The notes under the pieces are model-generated. The model was given only the letters and a program-made list of their open reading frames with translations, was not told the DNA's origin and searched no databases. DNA of 64,000 nt, taken from contig NZ_BJDP01000001.1 in NCBI RefSeq assembly GCF_005405205.1, positions 286,363 to 350,362 on the forward strand, written 5' to 3'. This document shows positions 55,909-64,000 of the stretch, piece after piece (positions within the stretch are counted from its first letter, which is position 1; every line of letters begins with the position of its first letter). The stretch comes from Enterococcus pingfangensis (GTDB taxonomy: Bacteria; Bacillota; Bacilli; Lactobacillales; Enterococcaceae). Position numbers and translations under genes: made by a program.

Positions 55909-58900
55909 CTAATCTCTCTTATGGTATCTTCGGAGATAAATCACTAAGAGCGTTCCAGAAAGGATGACTAATCCTGTTGCAAAAAGAAAGGCATTGCGTT
56001 TTTCGCCTGTCTTAGGAAGACTAGACTGAGCACTCGGTGTATTAGTCTTTATTTCTGAATGTGTCTTCACTAATTTACTATTTACAAAATCTTTTACGTG
56101 CATGACAACTGGTTTGCCGGCAGACGTTTTTGGAATCGTAAAGCTTCGAATCTCGTTACTTAGTTGATAGCCTTTTGGTGCTTTTACTTCAATAAATTCA
56201 TATTTTCCCGGAGCAAGTTGCTCGATTTGAATTCGACCGTTCTGATCTGAGATAAGCTCCTTTTGAACGATCTTGCCTTGCGCATTTCTAACTTTAAACT
56301 CAGCGCCTGCCAAAGCATTCTTATCTTCGTCAATTTTGATTAATTGAGCAGATCCTTGATAATTAATCAGATTGCCGCCCACCTTAAGGACCGTTTGACT
56401 ATCTACTTCATCGGGAATTACGACTTTTATCGGCTCGCTGTTGATAATAAAACCATCAGGTGCTTCAGTTTCTAGCAAATAATAGGTGCCTGGTTGAATT
56501 CCTTCAGCTTGAATATGACCGGCTATTGCATGCAACGCCGTTGTTTCTTGGCCGGCGCTATTGTAAATAGATACTTTGTGATTCCCTTGCCGATCTTTTG
56601 CAAGGACAAAGGTTCCGCCTGTTAACGGTTTGTTTTGTTCACTAACTTTACTAATATCAATTTTCCCACGATAATTTTTGATTTCACCTAAATCGATCGT
56701 TTCCGGCTCGCCAACTTGTTCTTTGATTTCAAAAGACTGCGGCTGTGTGGCTAAAACATATCCTACGGGTGCTTTTGTCTCAACTAATAAATAGTTGCCG
56801 ACAGCCAGACCCGTCGCGCTGATTTTTCCTTGCTCATCTGAAATCAATTTTTTTGTTGTTTGACCATTTTTGTCAATAAAGGCAATCGGTCCTTCCCCTT
56901 TATTTCCATTTTTATCTTGTTTGTAGATCTCAAACTCAGCTGCGGCTAAGCCTTTTGTTGTCAATCCATCGCCATCGACCTTTTGACCAATAACTTTAGA
57001 CTGATAATTTTCAAAATCAAAATGGTCAATCGTCCCTTCAAGCTTTGGATCTACCACAAAATAAATTGGCTGGCTATTAATGATATATCCCGGCGCCGCC
57101 TTGGTTTCGATCAACTTATATTGTCCGGCGCCTAAATCTTTGATTGGTAAAATTCCTGATTTTGGCACGACTACTGTCTTCAAAAATTTTTCTTGACCAT
57201 TGACTACCCCATAAAGTGCAAATTCTGCACCGGCGATTGAGCCATGCTCACCAGTTTTTTGAATCTCAGCTGTTCCTTTAAAATTTTGAAATTCTCCTAA
57301 GCTAAGATTTACAGGTTTGTCGTCTGTTTTATCTGGGATAACTACCTTGATAGGATAAGAATTGATTACATAATCAGTCCTGTCAGGCAAACGAGGCGCT
57401 TTTGTTTCTACTAGGTAATACGTTGCCGGAACTAGTTGTTTGAACTGGATCCAGCCATCTGCTTTAGAAACCGCTTTGGCTATTTCATTCTTGTTCTGAT
57501 CATATAAAGTAAATTCGGCGCCAGCTAATGGTTTGTGATTGCTATCGACTTTTTTGATTTTTATGCCGCCCTGATAATTTATCAACGAACCTACTTGAAC
57601 CGTGATTGGCTCCCCTTTAGCCGCCGCTTTGATTGTAAAATTCATTTTTTTTGTATTTAAAATATAACCGATAGGAGCCTTCGTCTCGATAAATTGATAG
57701 TTGCCTGGAGCTAAATCTTTCACACGGACTTTTCCGGTTTTATCAGAGAGCAAATTAGCTTGGATCGTCTTTCCATTTTCATCAATAACTTTAAAAACTG
57801 CACCGGCCAAAGGTTTGCCAGACTCATCTTTTTTGATAAGCTCAGCTGATCCTTGATAGTTGATCGCCTTTCCTACCGTTACGATATCCGGCTTGCCAGC
57901 GGCTGCTTTTTCTATGGTAAATCCATATTTTTCACTGTTTAAAATGAATCCATTCGGCGCCTTCGTTTCCACGAAGAAATATTTCCCCGGGATCAGTCCA
58001 TCAACTGAGATTTTTCCTTGAGCATCTGACACTAGATTTTCTTTGACTAGCTGTCCTTGCGCATTGACCACTTTGAAAATAGCGCCGGCTAATGGTGTTT
58101 GGTCTGCTTTTTGTTTTACTAAAGTAGCCGAACCTTGATAATCAATCATTGTCAAATGGATTTCAGGAATCTGATTTTGATTATTTTTACTAATCGTAAA
58201 TTCAATTGGCTGCGTATTGATCAAATAGCCGTTAGGAGCTTTTGTCTCGATCAATCGATATTTTCCTAATGCCAAGCTATTGATTACTAGCCGTCCTTGC
58301 ATATTCGTCACCAGTTTTCCACTTGAAACAGTTGTCCACTGACCGTCTTTCTTTTGTTCAAGACGAAACTCTGCGTTTGCTAATTTTTCCTGCTGTTCCC
58401 CAAGCTTAGTTAAAATAACCTTGTTCGGGGTATTGATGATTTGTGTTGGTAAGGCGCCTTCTATGGAAGTTTTCGGTGTAATCAAAAGTTTTCTTCCTTG
58501 AACTAAATCATCTGGAATCGTATACCCAGTCGGTGCTTTTGTTTCTACAAGTAAATATTCTCCCAACTGCAGATTTCCAAATGTAATCTGACCAGAATCA
58601 TCAACGTCTCCTTCACGTAAAATCTGGGTTTTTTCGCTGTTCCAAATCTGAAAATGCGCGCCAGTCAAAACAGTCGACTTATCTTCAGCCATTTTTTGTA
58701 AAGTGATTCGGCCTTTTGTTCCTGAAGCAGAACCGCCGCTATGATCAATTTCAACGGTGATGTCTTCCCCGCTGTTGTCGGTTACTGTTTTTGTCCCTTC
58801 ACCTGCAATACTTGCTTCATTAGTAACCGTGTCCGTTTGCCCCGCTGTGGAGGAGTTGATCAGTGCTTTATATTCTAAATAGTAGGCGTGAGAGATCTCA

Positions 58901-61900
58901 TGCAGAAACTTGATCGTCACTACTTGATCTCCAGTCACATTATCCGTTGTTAAATTTAAAGAATAATCTTTTCCTTCTATTAAAACCTTGGACTTATCAG
59001 GTGTAATGGTTCCGTCTGCAGCGACACTTGTTTCATAAATTTTAATTGAATCTTGATCAATTATTTGATTATTGGAAGGCCTGTCCGTCACTACTACATT
59101 ATTTAAAACCGATTGCGCAGCATTGACCATAATGTGCCAATTCACATAATTAGGATTTGCTTCGTCTTGTTCCCCCGATTTTTTAACGTGATTGCCGCCG
59201 TTGTTAACGGTGACTTTTCCGATAACCTCACGATCTTGACCATCATTAGAATAGGTTGCATGATTATCATACTCTTTTGATGTTTCGATAACTTGTCCCG
59301 CTAGTGACGTCTCAAACTCAATGACATACGTATACTGACTTTGATTTGGAAAACGAATATCAATTGTTTGTTGGTTTTTGATTGCAGGTTCCGTCACAGA
59401 GAGCATTTTTTGATTATCCGAAGCTTCATCTACTTTTTCAACTGTACCGTCCGATTTCGTGTGAGCTTCATAAACTTTCAGCGTGCCGGGAATATATTTT
59501 TGATTATCTTTGATTTGATCACTCAAAAAAGCATCGTTTAAAAGTTGTCCGCTTAAATTGACCGCAATCTGCCAGTTGATCGTTTTTGTCTGAGCATTGT
59601 AGCTGCCGCTTTTTTGCGCATTTAATGTGTAGTCTGGCTCTGGTTTGAAATTATCTTTGTCCTCAGAATGATGATGATCACCATTTTTTGAAGTCCAGTC
59701 AGCATCAATCTTATTCGTAAAATAATCTTCTTCTGAATTGAGCAATTTTGTATCAAAAGCAGTCGTATATCTCACGGTAAAAGATTCATTGGTCGGATTG
59801 TATTTTCCAATAAATTTCAACTCATAACCGGTTTGCTGTTTTTGATTATTCAGTGTTGGTTCGACAGTGTAGTCGACGCCTTGCACCAATTCGATTCCTG
59901 AAGCAGTAGTGACCGTCATCTTATAATCCGTTTGTTCTGGCGTCTGAACCAATTGCAGCCCCGGCACTGGCGAAAAATGATCCGTTAAGATTAGGTCTTG
60001 CATCTCATAATGATTTTTATTCACCTGGATTACCCAATCGACCGTCTTGTTCTGGTAGTCGATGCTATTCTTGTCTAATGATTTAATGACATTTTGTTGT
60101 TCTGCTGTCCCTTGATTTTCATCAGTTTCTCCAGTTCCCACTTCCACTTTATTTGTGACCTCAGTAGGATCAGTGATAGTTCCTTCCACTTTCGTCCGAT
60201 ACTCGATCTTGTACGCACTAGCGATATCGTGTAAGAATTCAATCATAAAACCATTCCCGTTAGGATTCTTAACTAACCGATAGTCGGTCCCTTCAACTAG
60301 TGGGGCATTTCCTTTAATCTCTTCCCCATTAGAGCCAAAAGTAATCGGATAAATGACTGGATTTTCCGAAAGAATCATGTTATTGCTCATACTATCAGTG
60401 ATCACTGCATCAGTCTGATCGATTTCTTTTTCACCATAGTTGTATTTTATCTCCCAAGAAAATTCTTGATTGTTTGGATCATAGCCCACTTGATTTTTTT
60501 CCAACATTTCCCCAAAAGTATTAGTCACCGTGGCTTCCGCATCAAGACCGTCCGGATCATCTTTGTCTGTCAACGTTGCCGTGTTGGTAAAAGAGACCTC
60601 TCCATTTTCTGGAACTGCCGCTTCATCAATACTCGTCACATATTCTACGCGGTATGCATTCGACGTTTCGCCTTTGATTGTGACATTTCCATTAGCATCG
60701 ACAGTGTATTCATTTGCTGACAATTCTCGCCCAACTTTTTCCACTGTTCCGTCCAAATTCATTACCAATTCATAAACTTTAACCGATTGATACGTCAATC
60801 CCTTAGGCCAAGATTCAGTAATTGTAGGATTATTCAACTCATTCATCCCTTGATTAAAATCCACTTCCCAAGTTACTTCAGTCGGATTTGGCGTACGATC
60901 AAAATGACCAGATTTAGCAATAGCTGTATCTGTTGCAGGCTTGACCGCTACACTTACTGGCGGCAAATTATCTTCTGTCGGAAAAGTAATTTGATGTTCT
61001 CCCGGACCATCAATATGCGTTTTATCAAATTCTGTACTAAAATCAAAATCTCCAGTTATATCGACTTCCTTCGTGACATTCTCATTGAACGTAATAATCA
61101 CTTGGCCGTTTTCATCCATTTCATAAGTCGCATAAATCGTTCCATCCGGACCTTTTAAATCTCCACTTTGACCTGCTTTAGGTTTCACTCCTTCCGGTAA
61201 ATTAAACGTAAAATGATCACCTGATTTGATTTGTTCTCGTACTTCTTCAGGTATCGACCATTCATAATGAATCCGAATTTCCGCGTCGGCCGGTACTGGT
61301 GGTTGAAGTTGATTTCCATCCTGATCATAGTAAGCGACATCGGCGCTGTCTATGATCGTTCCATTGCCATTTGAAAAATAATCCCGGATATCATTCCCAG
61401 CTGCTTTTGAATCAGCCGCATTCTCCACCGCTGATGTCTGCGTCTCTTTCTCTGGAACCGTTGAAGTTTCTGTGGTGGTCTCCGATGAAGCTTCTATCTC
61501 GGAATTCGTTGAGCTTGATTCTGAACTTACGGATGGTTGCTCACTATTACTTGTTGCGGTTTCCGTATTTTTTAGTGATTCAGGAATTTCAACTGCAACT
61601 TCTTGCTGTCCAAGTTTAAGAGTCATTTTATCCTTGATCGCAGCAGGTACAACTTTTACTTTAAAGTTAAAATCTGTATTTGTGTTTGCCTCTACGCTAA
61701 AATTAAGTTTTTCGGCTTCAACAGAAACTGTTGCATTTTCTATCCCTAATCCTTGATCATTTTCTGGTATAAACCTCCCTTCTGAAATGCTCAACTCCTC
61801 TGTTACTTTTTGTTCCTTAGTCTGAATTTCCCCTTCAAGATTAAGTGTGGCTTCTTGGGTATCCCCGCTTAGTTTTGCTTTTGTAATTGTGATCGCTGGA

Positions 61901-62010
61901 GCAGTTTCTTCTACAGTCTCAGCGACTGCGATCCCAGGTAAAACAACTTGGAGTATCACAAGTAATGCCATAAAGCTGTAAATCATCTTTTCAATTCGCT
62001 TGTTTTTCAT
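55909..62010 (-). CDS. Giant LPXTG adhesin with collagen-binding-like and SpaA modules
   Basis: A 2033-residue wall-anchored protein. Signal peptide about residues 1-30; Ser/Thr/Glu-rich linker ~135-195; an adhesin domain (~200-360) with HYEWSIPEE; five collagen-binding-like modules (~362-1095), each opening with a W-x-I/V-x-V/F-N stretch such as VTWEVDFN or INWQIAVN; nine SpaA/Cna-B-like modules (~1098-1985) with K near the start and ETKAPxGY-type ends, where Lys-Asn/Glu isopeptide bonds form; sortase signal LPKTG at ~1999, membrane helix and RRYHKRD tail. AGGAGG precedes the ATG. Full length with no frameshift. Confidence 0.93.
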   Translation of the reverse strand: MKNKRIEKMIYSFMALLVILQVVLPGIAVAETVEETAPAITITKAKLSGDTQEATLNLEGEIQTKEQKVTEELSISEGRFIPENDQGLGIENATVSVEAEKLNFSVEANTNTDFNFKVKVVPAAIKDKMTLKLGQQEVAVEIPESLKNTETATSNSEQPSVSSESSSTNSEIEASSETTTETSTVPEKETQTSAVENAADSKAAGNDIRDYFSNGNGTIIDSADVAYYDQDGNQLQPPVPADAEIRIHYEWSIPEEVREQIKSGDHFTFNLPEGVKPKAGQSGDLKGPDGTIYATYEMDENGQVIITFNENVTKEVDITGDFDFSTEFDKTHIDGPGEHQITFPTEDNLPPVSVAVKPATDTAIAKSGHFDRTPNPTEVTWEVDFNQGMNELNNPTITESWPKGLTYQSVKVYELVMNLDGTVEKVGRELSANEYTVDANGNVTIKGETSNAYRVEYVTSIDEAAVPENGEVSFTNTATLTDKDDPDGLDAEATVTNTFGEMLEKNQVGYDPNNQEFSWEIKYNYGEKEIDQTDAVITDSMSNNMILSENPVIYPITFGSNGEEIKGNAPLVEGTDYRLVKNPNGNGFMIEFLHDIASAYKIEYRTKVEGTITDPTEVTNKVEVGTGETDENQGTAEQQNVIKSLDKNSIDYQNKTVDWVIQVNKNHYEMQDLILTDHFSPVPGLQLVQTPEQTDYKMTVTTASGIELVQGVDYTVEPTLNNQKQQTGYELKFIGKYNPTNESFTVRYTTAFDTKLLNSEEDYFTNKIDADWTSKNGDHHHSEDKDNFKPEPDYTLNAQKSGSYNAQTKTINWQIAVNLSGQLLNDAFLSDQIKDNQKYIPGTLKVYEAHTKSDGTVEKVDEASDNQKMLSVTEPAIKNQQTIDIRFPNQSQYTYVIEFETSLAGQVIETSKEYDNHATYSNDGQDREVIGKVTVNNGGNHVKKSGEQDEANPNYVNWHIMVNAAQSVLNNVVVTDRPSNNQIIDQDSIKIYETSVAADGTITPDKSKVLIEGKDYSLNLTTDNVTGDQVVTIKFLHEISHAYYLEYKALINSSTAGQTDTVTNEASIAGEGTKTVTDNSGEDITVEIDHSGGSASGTKGRITLQKMAEDKSTVLTGAHFQIWNSEKTQILREGDVDDSGQITFGNLQLGEYLLVETKAPTGYTIPDDLVQGRKLLITPKTSIEGALPTQIINTPNKVILTKLGEQQEKLANAEFRLEQKKDGQWTTVSSGKLVTNMQGRLVINSLALGKYRLIETKAPNGYLINTQPIEFTISKNNQNQIPEIHLTMIDYQGSATLVKQKADQTPLAGAIFKVVNAQGQLVKENLVSDAQGKISVDGLIPGKYFFVETKAPNGFILNSEKYGFTIEKAAAGKPDIVTVGKAINYQGSAELIKKDESGKPLAGAVFKVIDENGKTIQANLLSDKTGKVRVKDLAPGNYQFIETKAPIGYILNTKKMNFTIKAAAKGEPITVQVGSLINYQGGIKIKKVDSNHKPLAGAEFTLYDQNKNEIAKAVSKADGWIQFKQLVPATYYLVETKAPRLPDRTDYVINSYPIKVVIPDKTDDKPVNLSLGEFQNFKGTAEIQKTGEHGSIAGAEFALYGVVNGQEKFLKTVVVPKSGILPIKDLGAGQYKLIETKAAPGYIINSQPIYFVVDPKLEGTIDHFDFENYQSKVIGQKVDGDGLTTKGLAAAEFEIYKQDKNGNKGEGPIAFIDKNGQTTKKLISDEQGKISATGLAVGNYLLVETKAPVGYVLATQPQSFEIKEQVGEPETIDLGEIKNYRGKIDISKVSEQNKPLTGGTFVLAKDRQGNHKVSIYNSAGQETTALHAIAGHIQAEGIQPGTYYLLETEAPDGFIINSEPIKVVIPDEVDSQTVLKVGGNLINYQGSAQLIKIDEDKNALAGAEFKVRNAQGKIVQKELISDQNGRIQIEQLAPGKYEFIEVKAPKGYQLSNEIRSFTIPKTSAGKPVVMHVKDFVNSKLVKTHSEIKTNTPSAQSSLPKTGEKRNAFLFATGLVILSGTLLVIYLRRYHKRD
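56010..58720 (-). repeat. Nine tandem SpaA-like coding modules
   Basis: The 3' 2.7 kb of the adhesin gene encodes nine modules of 90-110 residues. Each has an opening K-containing strand (LQK, LTK, LVK, LIKK, KIKK, IQK, GQK, ISK, LIK) and a closing (V/I/L)ET-AP-G-type strand. They vary in sequence, so the array is old and not recently amplified. Confidence 0.8.
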
Positions 62011-62097
62011 CTGTATAATCCTCCTAAAAATATAAGCAAAGTTCTATTTTTAAACTTTTTAGAGCTTCATCAACGTTCTAATCTTAATTTTGTAAAT

Positions 62098-62135
62098 ATC
62101 TTCAATCAATACAAAAATTGTATGGTATACAATTC
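62098..62135 (-). promoter_or_regulatory. Adhesin promoter with MocR-like site
   Basis: AATTGTAT-GGT-ATACAATT (62117-62135) is a palindrome that matches 17 of 19 bases at the MocR promoter. On the minus strand it lies just upstream of TTGATT and, 17 bases further, TAAGAT. This is an activator position. Confidence 0.6.
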
Positions 62136-62157
62136 TCAAGTTAAGCTAACAATAAAA

Positions 62158-62185
62158 AAAGCCGTCCAATTACTTGGACGGCTAA
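62158..62185 (-). terminator. Terminator upstream of the adhesin gene
   Basis: AGCCGTCCAA pairs with TTGGACGGCT, followed on the minus strand by TTTTTTT. It ends transcripts of the small gene at 62310-62681 and insulates the adhesin promoter. Confidence 0.9.
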
Positions 62186-62309
62186 GTGGAATATCGTAGA
62201 TTTTTGATGATACATGCTATAAATCAAATTCGAACGCTGGAAATAGTTTGATAAGAGACTTTTCCCACTAATTATTTCATTTTTTAATTGGGACAATTTT
62301 ATTATTGGG

Positions 62310-62681
62310 CTATTCCAATTCCTCCCACTTTAATTTGTTCAGTAAAAATTCTTTATTTTCACTGCTTCCTGCTCGTTGTTCCGCTAATTCTTTTAACGCT
62401 TTACCAAACGCTTCATTGATTTCTTCTTGTGTATAGCCTTCCGTTTCGACAACGAATACTGTTCGATCTGGAAAATCAGCTTGTTCCTCACCGTAATCGA
62501 TTATTTGATTTGCAAAATTTGCGTAATATGTTTTAAACGTATTTTCATTTCTGAAACGATTTTTTAGCAGATATTCCTCAAACTCAGCTTCGGTTTTCCA
62601 AAAATGATTCTTTTTTAATTGTTCGATAAATTCCTGATATGTACCTGTAAATACAAAATTTTTCTTTTGATCAAAGAACAT
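62310..62681 (-). CDS. Hypothetical cytoplasmic protein
   Basis: A 123-residue soluble, acidic, mostly helical protein (EFIEQLKKNHFWKTEAEFEE in part; FGKALKELAEQR). GAGGGG precedes the ATG at 62681, which I prefer to the start 10 codons upstream. A terminator lies 125 bp downstream. Family not recognised. Confidence 0.6.
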   Translation of the reverse strand: MFFDQKKNFVFTGTYQEFIEQLKKNHFWKTEAEFEEYLLKNRFRNENTFKTYYANFANQIIDYGEEQADFPDRTVFVVETEGYTQEEINEAFGKALKELAEQRAGSSENKEFLLNKLKWEELE

Positions 62682-62767
62682 TTCTATCCCCTCTTTTTGC
62701 TGTTTTATCATTAATGAAGAAAAGGTACTGTTGCAATTAAGAACAGCGCTTGCTGTAAATTGTTTTT

Positions 62768-62929
62768 TTGCTGAACACGATTGCGGTGCTTGTTTCAGGA
62801 TTCTTTTGTAAATTCGCTGAATTAAGTTTTTATATGTGGGTGTTCATCACAGTTGTGGGATGGATTTTTACTATAATCCAATTTAAGAAAACTGATCTTT
62901 CAGTAAATTGGAAGAAATCCTCAAAATAG
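62768..62929 (+). pseudogene. Degenerate two-helix membrane ORF or small peptide
   Basis: An open frame of about 53 codons (possible TTG start at 62768, no good ribosome-binding site) encodes two hydrophobic segments and a basic tail ending WKKSSK. An internal ATG at 62834 would give a 31-residue single-helix peptide. A terminator (62936-62967) follows, so it may be the preserved 3' end of a lost membrane gene or a small toxin-like peptide. Uncertain. Confidence 0.35.
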
Positions 62930-62935
62930 TTTTGC

Positions 62936-62967
62936 TGGAGCTTACATGCGTAGGCTCCTTTTTCACC
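62936..62967 (+). terminator. Rho-independent terminator
   Basis: GGAGCTTA pairs with TAGGCTCC (one T-G pair), followed by TTTTT. Confidence 0.75.
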
Positions 62968-63112
62968 TAATTTTAGACTATAACAAGACTACCGTTACTG
63001 TAAAAAATCTACTTTGACGTTTAAGTTTTCTTAATGTATTTCCCCATGGATTTTAGGTTGAGTTAAGCTCATCTGATTATGATATAAACAGTTAAACAAA
63101 AGGATGTGATTG

Positions 63113-63226
63113 ATGCATTTGATAAAATTAGATTCCTCTTATATGTCTTTGCTATCTATAGAGAAAGCAAAGCAGCTGTTCCAAACTTTTGAAGATAAGA
63201 GGCTCAGCCGCTTATCTTCCTACTAA
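63113..63226 (+). CDS. Possible 37-residue peptide
   Basis: An ATG at 63113 follows AAAAGGATG and a promoter-like TTGAGT-N17-GATATA. It encodes 37 residues, charged and helical (SLLSIEKAKQLFQTFEDKR), and stops 4 bases before a tRNA-like element. No family recognised. Confidence 0.4.
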   Translation: MHLIKLDSSYMSLLSIEKAKQLFQTFEDKRLSRLSSY

Positions 63227-63230
63227 TTTT

Positions 63231-63324
63231 GTGGATGAACTTGGTGTTTCTACTCATGGGTGGGACTTAAAACGATAGTTTGTTTCATTATTTTCGAGGT
63301 ACAGGTTCGATTCCTGTCGTCCAC
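63231..63324 (+). other. tRNA-like element with acceptor and T arms only
   Basis: GTGGATG (63231-63237) pairs with CGTCCAC (63318-63324), one G-T pair, and ACAGG-TTCGATT-CCTGT is a canonical T arm with the GGTTCGATTCC consensus. The 94-base length would suit a class II tRNA, but I find no convincing D or anticodon arm. It may be a decayed tRNA, an attachment-site remnant or a functional mimic. Confidence 0.5.
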
Positions 63325-63374
63325 GTTGTGCAGATGCACTTTATATAAAAATTTTTTTGAAAGGAATGGTTTCT

Positions 63375-63461
63375 ATGAAAAAAACACTTATTATCCTCAC
63401 GATTGGTACTGTCGCTGCTGCTGTTCCTATCGCAATTAGAAAATTTAGTCATCCGTTCTAA
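63375..63461 (+). CDS. Small hydrophobic peptide
   Basis: A 28-residue peptide starting MKKTLIILTIGTVAAAVPIA and ending in a basic/aromatic tail (IRKFSHPF), a single membrane helix. AAAGGAATGG precedes the ATG and a terminator follows at once, so the unit is complete. Size and pattern resemble type I toxin or membrane-peptide genes, but no antisense RNA is evident. Function unknown. Confidence 0.5.
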   Translation: MKKTLIILTIGTVAAAVPIAIRKFSHPF

Positions 63462-63487
63462 ACTAGCTGATCTAGCTAGTTTTTTTG
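63459..63487 (+). terminator. Terminator of the small peptide gene
   Basis: AACTAGC pairs with GCTAGTT around TGATCTA, followed by TTTTTT. Confidence 0.8.
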
Positions 63488-63576
63488 ACTATTTCTGCCT
63501 AAACACGTTAATCTAATAATTCCCAATTGTATGATACCAGAGCAAACTTAAATGAAACTTATTTTTGGAGTTCATT

Positions 63577-63722
63577 CATTATAGATATATACGGTTTGTT
63601 TTTTCACATTCGGCCATTTTTAAATCAGATTTTGTCATTTCAAATTGATTCCTGTTGGATTTTAATTTGTGCCGCTTCTCCCTTACTTCAGCTAAATCCT
63701 CCGTTAGCTGACTAAAGTGAAT
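63577..63722 (-). pseudogene. Coding remnant, coiled-coil-like
   Basis: A minus-strand open frame of about 48 codons without a start reads SQLTEDLAEVREKRHKLKSN and onward to a stop. It is strongly helical and charged. With no ribosome-binding site and an IS end next to it, it is best seen as a gene fragment. The rest of 63488-63770 shows nothing else I can support. Confidence 0.3.
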
Positions 63723-63770
63723 CCTTCCAATAAATTAGTCATCAGCGTATAATAGATTCAAAAAGGAGGT

Positions 63771-64000
63771 TGGATTTGAGTCAATATCTTGGACATATTT
63801 TAGTAGAGACTGCTAAGACATTTTCTCTGTTTCTAAATCTTCAAACTCCTGTGGAGTTAAGTAATGAATCGAACTATGGATTCGATTACGATTATAAAAT
63901 CCTTCAATGTAGCTAAATAAAGATCGATTCGCTTCTTCGAAGTCTGAGTAAGTCGTCGTGTATACTTCTTCTTTTTTCAATGATGCATGGAAGGACTCAA
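63771..64000 (-). mobile_element. IS3-family element, right end (continues beyond window)
   Basis: The end sequence TGGATTTGAGTCAATATCTT (63771-63790), read on the minus strand as TGTCCAAGATATTGACTCAA, has the look of an IS150-group terminal inverted repeat and lies about 25-40 bp beyond the transposase stop. The element extends past position 64000. Confidence 0.75.
63813..64000 (-). CDS. IS3-family transposase OrfB, C-terminal part
   Basis: The visible 62 codons encode the end of an rve-type DDE transposase: ESFHASLKKEEVY, where the first Glu is the catalytic third acidic residue, then FEEANRSLFSYIEGFYNRNR and HSSIHYLTPQEFE, typical of IS150/IS3 OrfB. The reading frame is intact as far as can be seen. 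Confidence 0.9.
   Translation of the reverse strand, partial: ESFHASLKKEEVYTTTYSDFEEANRSLFSYIEGFYNRNRIHSSIHYLTPQEFEDLETEKMS

Noticed and set aside
63231..63324. tmRNA or tRNA-Sec
   Set aside because: There is no GGGG 5' end, tag frame or pseudoknot region for tmRNA, and no UCA anticodon arm or long paired variable arm for tRNA-Sec. Only acceptor and T arms fit.

Overview
The window looks like a chromosomal segment of a low-GC Gram-positive lactic acid bacterium, most likely an Enterococcus. The reasons are a WxL surface-protein locus (WxL / DUF916 / small LPXTG), RexAB (AddAB), Phe- and Met-type T-box leaders, a GlpP-controlled glycerol-3-phosphate module, ferrochelatase without other haem genes, and an Mga-like regulator. 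The species is not resolved.

1-16 kb is mostly housekeeping: the 5' part of murI (minus strand, running off the left edge), a small repeat protein, a glnQHMP-type amino-acid ABC transporter, trpS, hemH, glpP plus a leader hairpin and a three-gene G3P-dehydrogenase-like redox operon, a MarR/NmrA-type pair with clear operators, and pheST with a UUC-specifier T-box. 16-31 kb holds an HxlR regulator, rexAB, lepB, a nitroreductase, small membrane proteins, tRNA-Gln(CUG), a UspA protein, azlCD, and a secreted GH73 glucosaminidase with three C-terminal repeats.

31-41.7 kb is the most unusual part: a tightly coupled 13-gene minus-strand operon. In transcription order it encodes a secreted YnjE-like rhodanese, a small membrane protein, a ferredoxin-type 4Fe-4S protein, a CCG-domain Fe-S protein, a YnjB-like lipoprotein, two permeases, an ATPase, a TIGR04283-like glycosyltransferase, an APH-fold phosphotransferase with altered catalytic residues, a TIGR04282-like transferase, a nucleoside-hydrolase-like protein and a TVP38/VTT membrane protein. 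It has a good promoter and a ~290-nt leader with two tiny ORFs, a long-range helix and a terminator. The gene content suggests uptake and enzymatic modification of an unknown sulfur-, selenium- or arsenic-containing sugar or nucleoside compound. That is an inference.

42-55.7 kb: a GNAT enzyme; a Met-T-box metQ-msrA operon; a DUF1576 membrane protein; an Mga-like regulator translationally coupled to an NADH-oxidase/peroxidase-like flavoprotein that lacks the redox cysteine; a four-gene WxL locus; and a MocR-type regulator. 55.9-64 kb: a 2033-residue LPXTG adhesin with collagen-binding-like and nine SpaA-like modules, whose promoter shares a 19-bp site with the MocR gene promoter; then a decayed or mobile zone with small ORFs, a tRNA-like element, a small hydrophobic peptide gene and the end of an IS3-family element.
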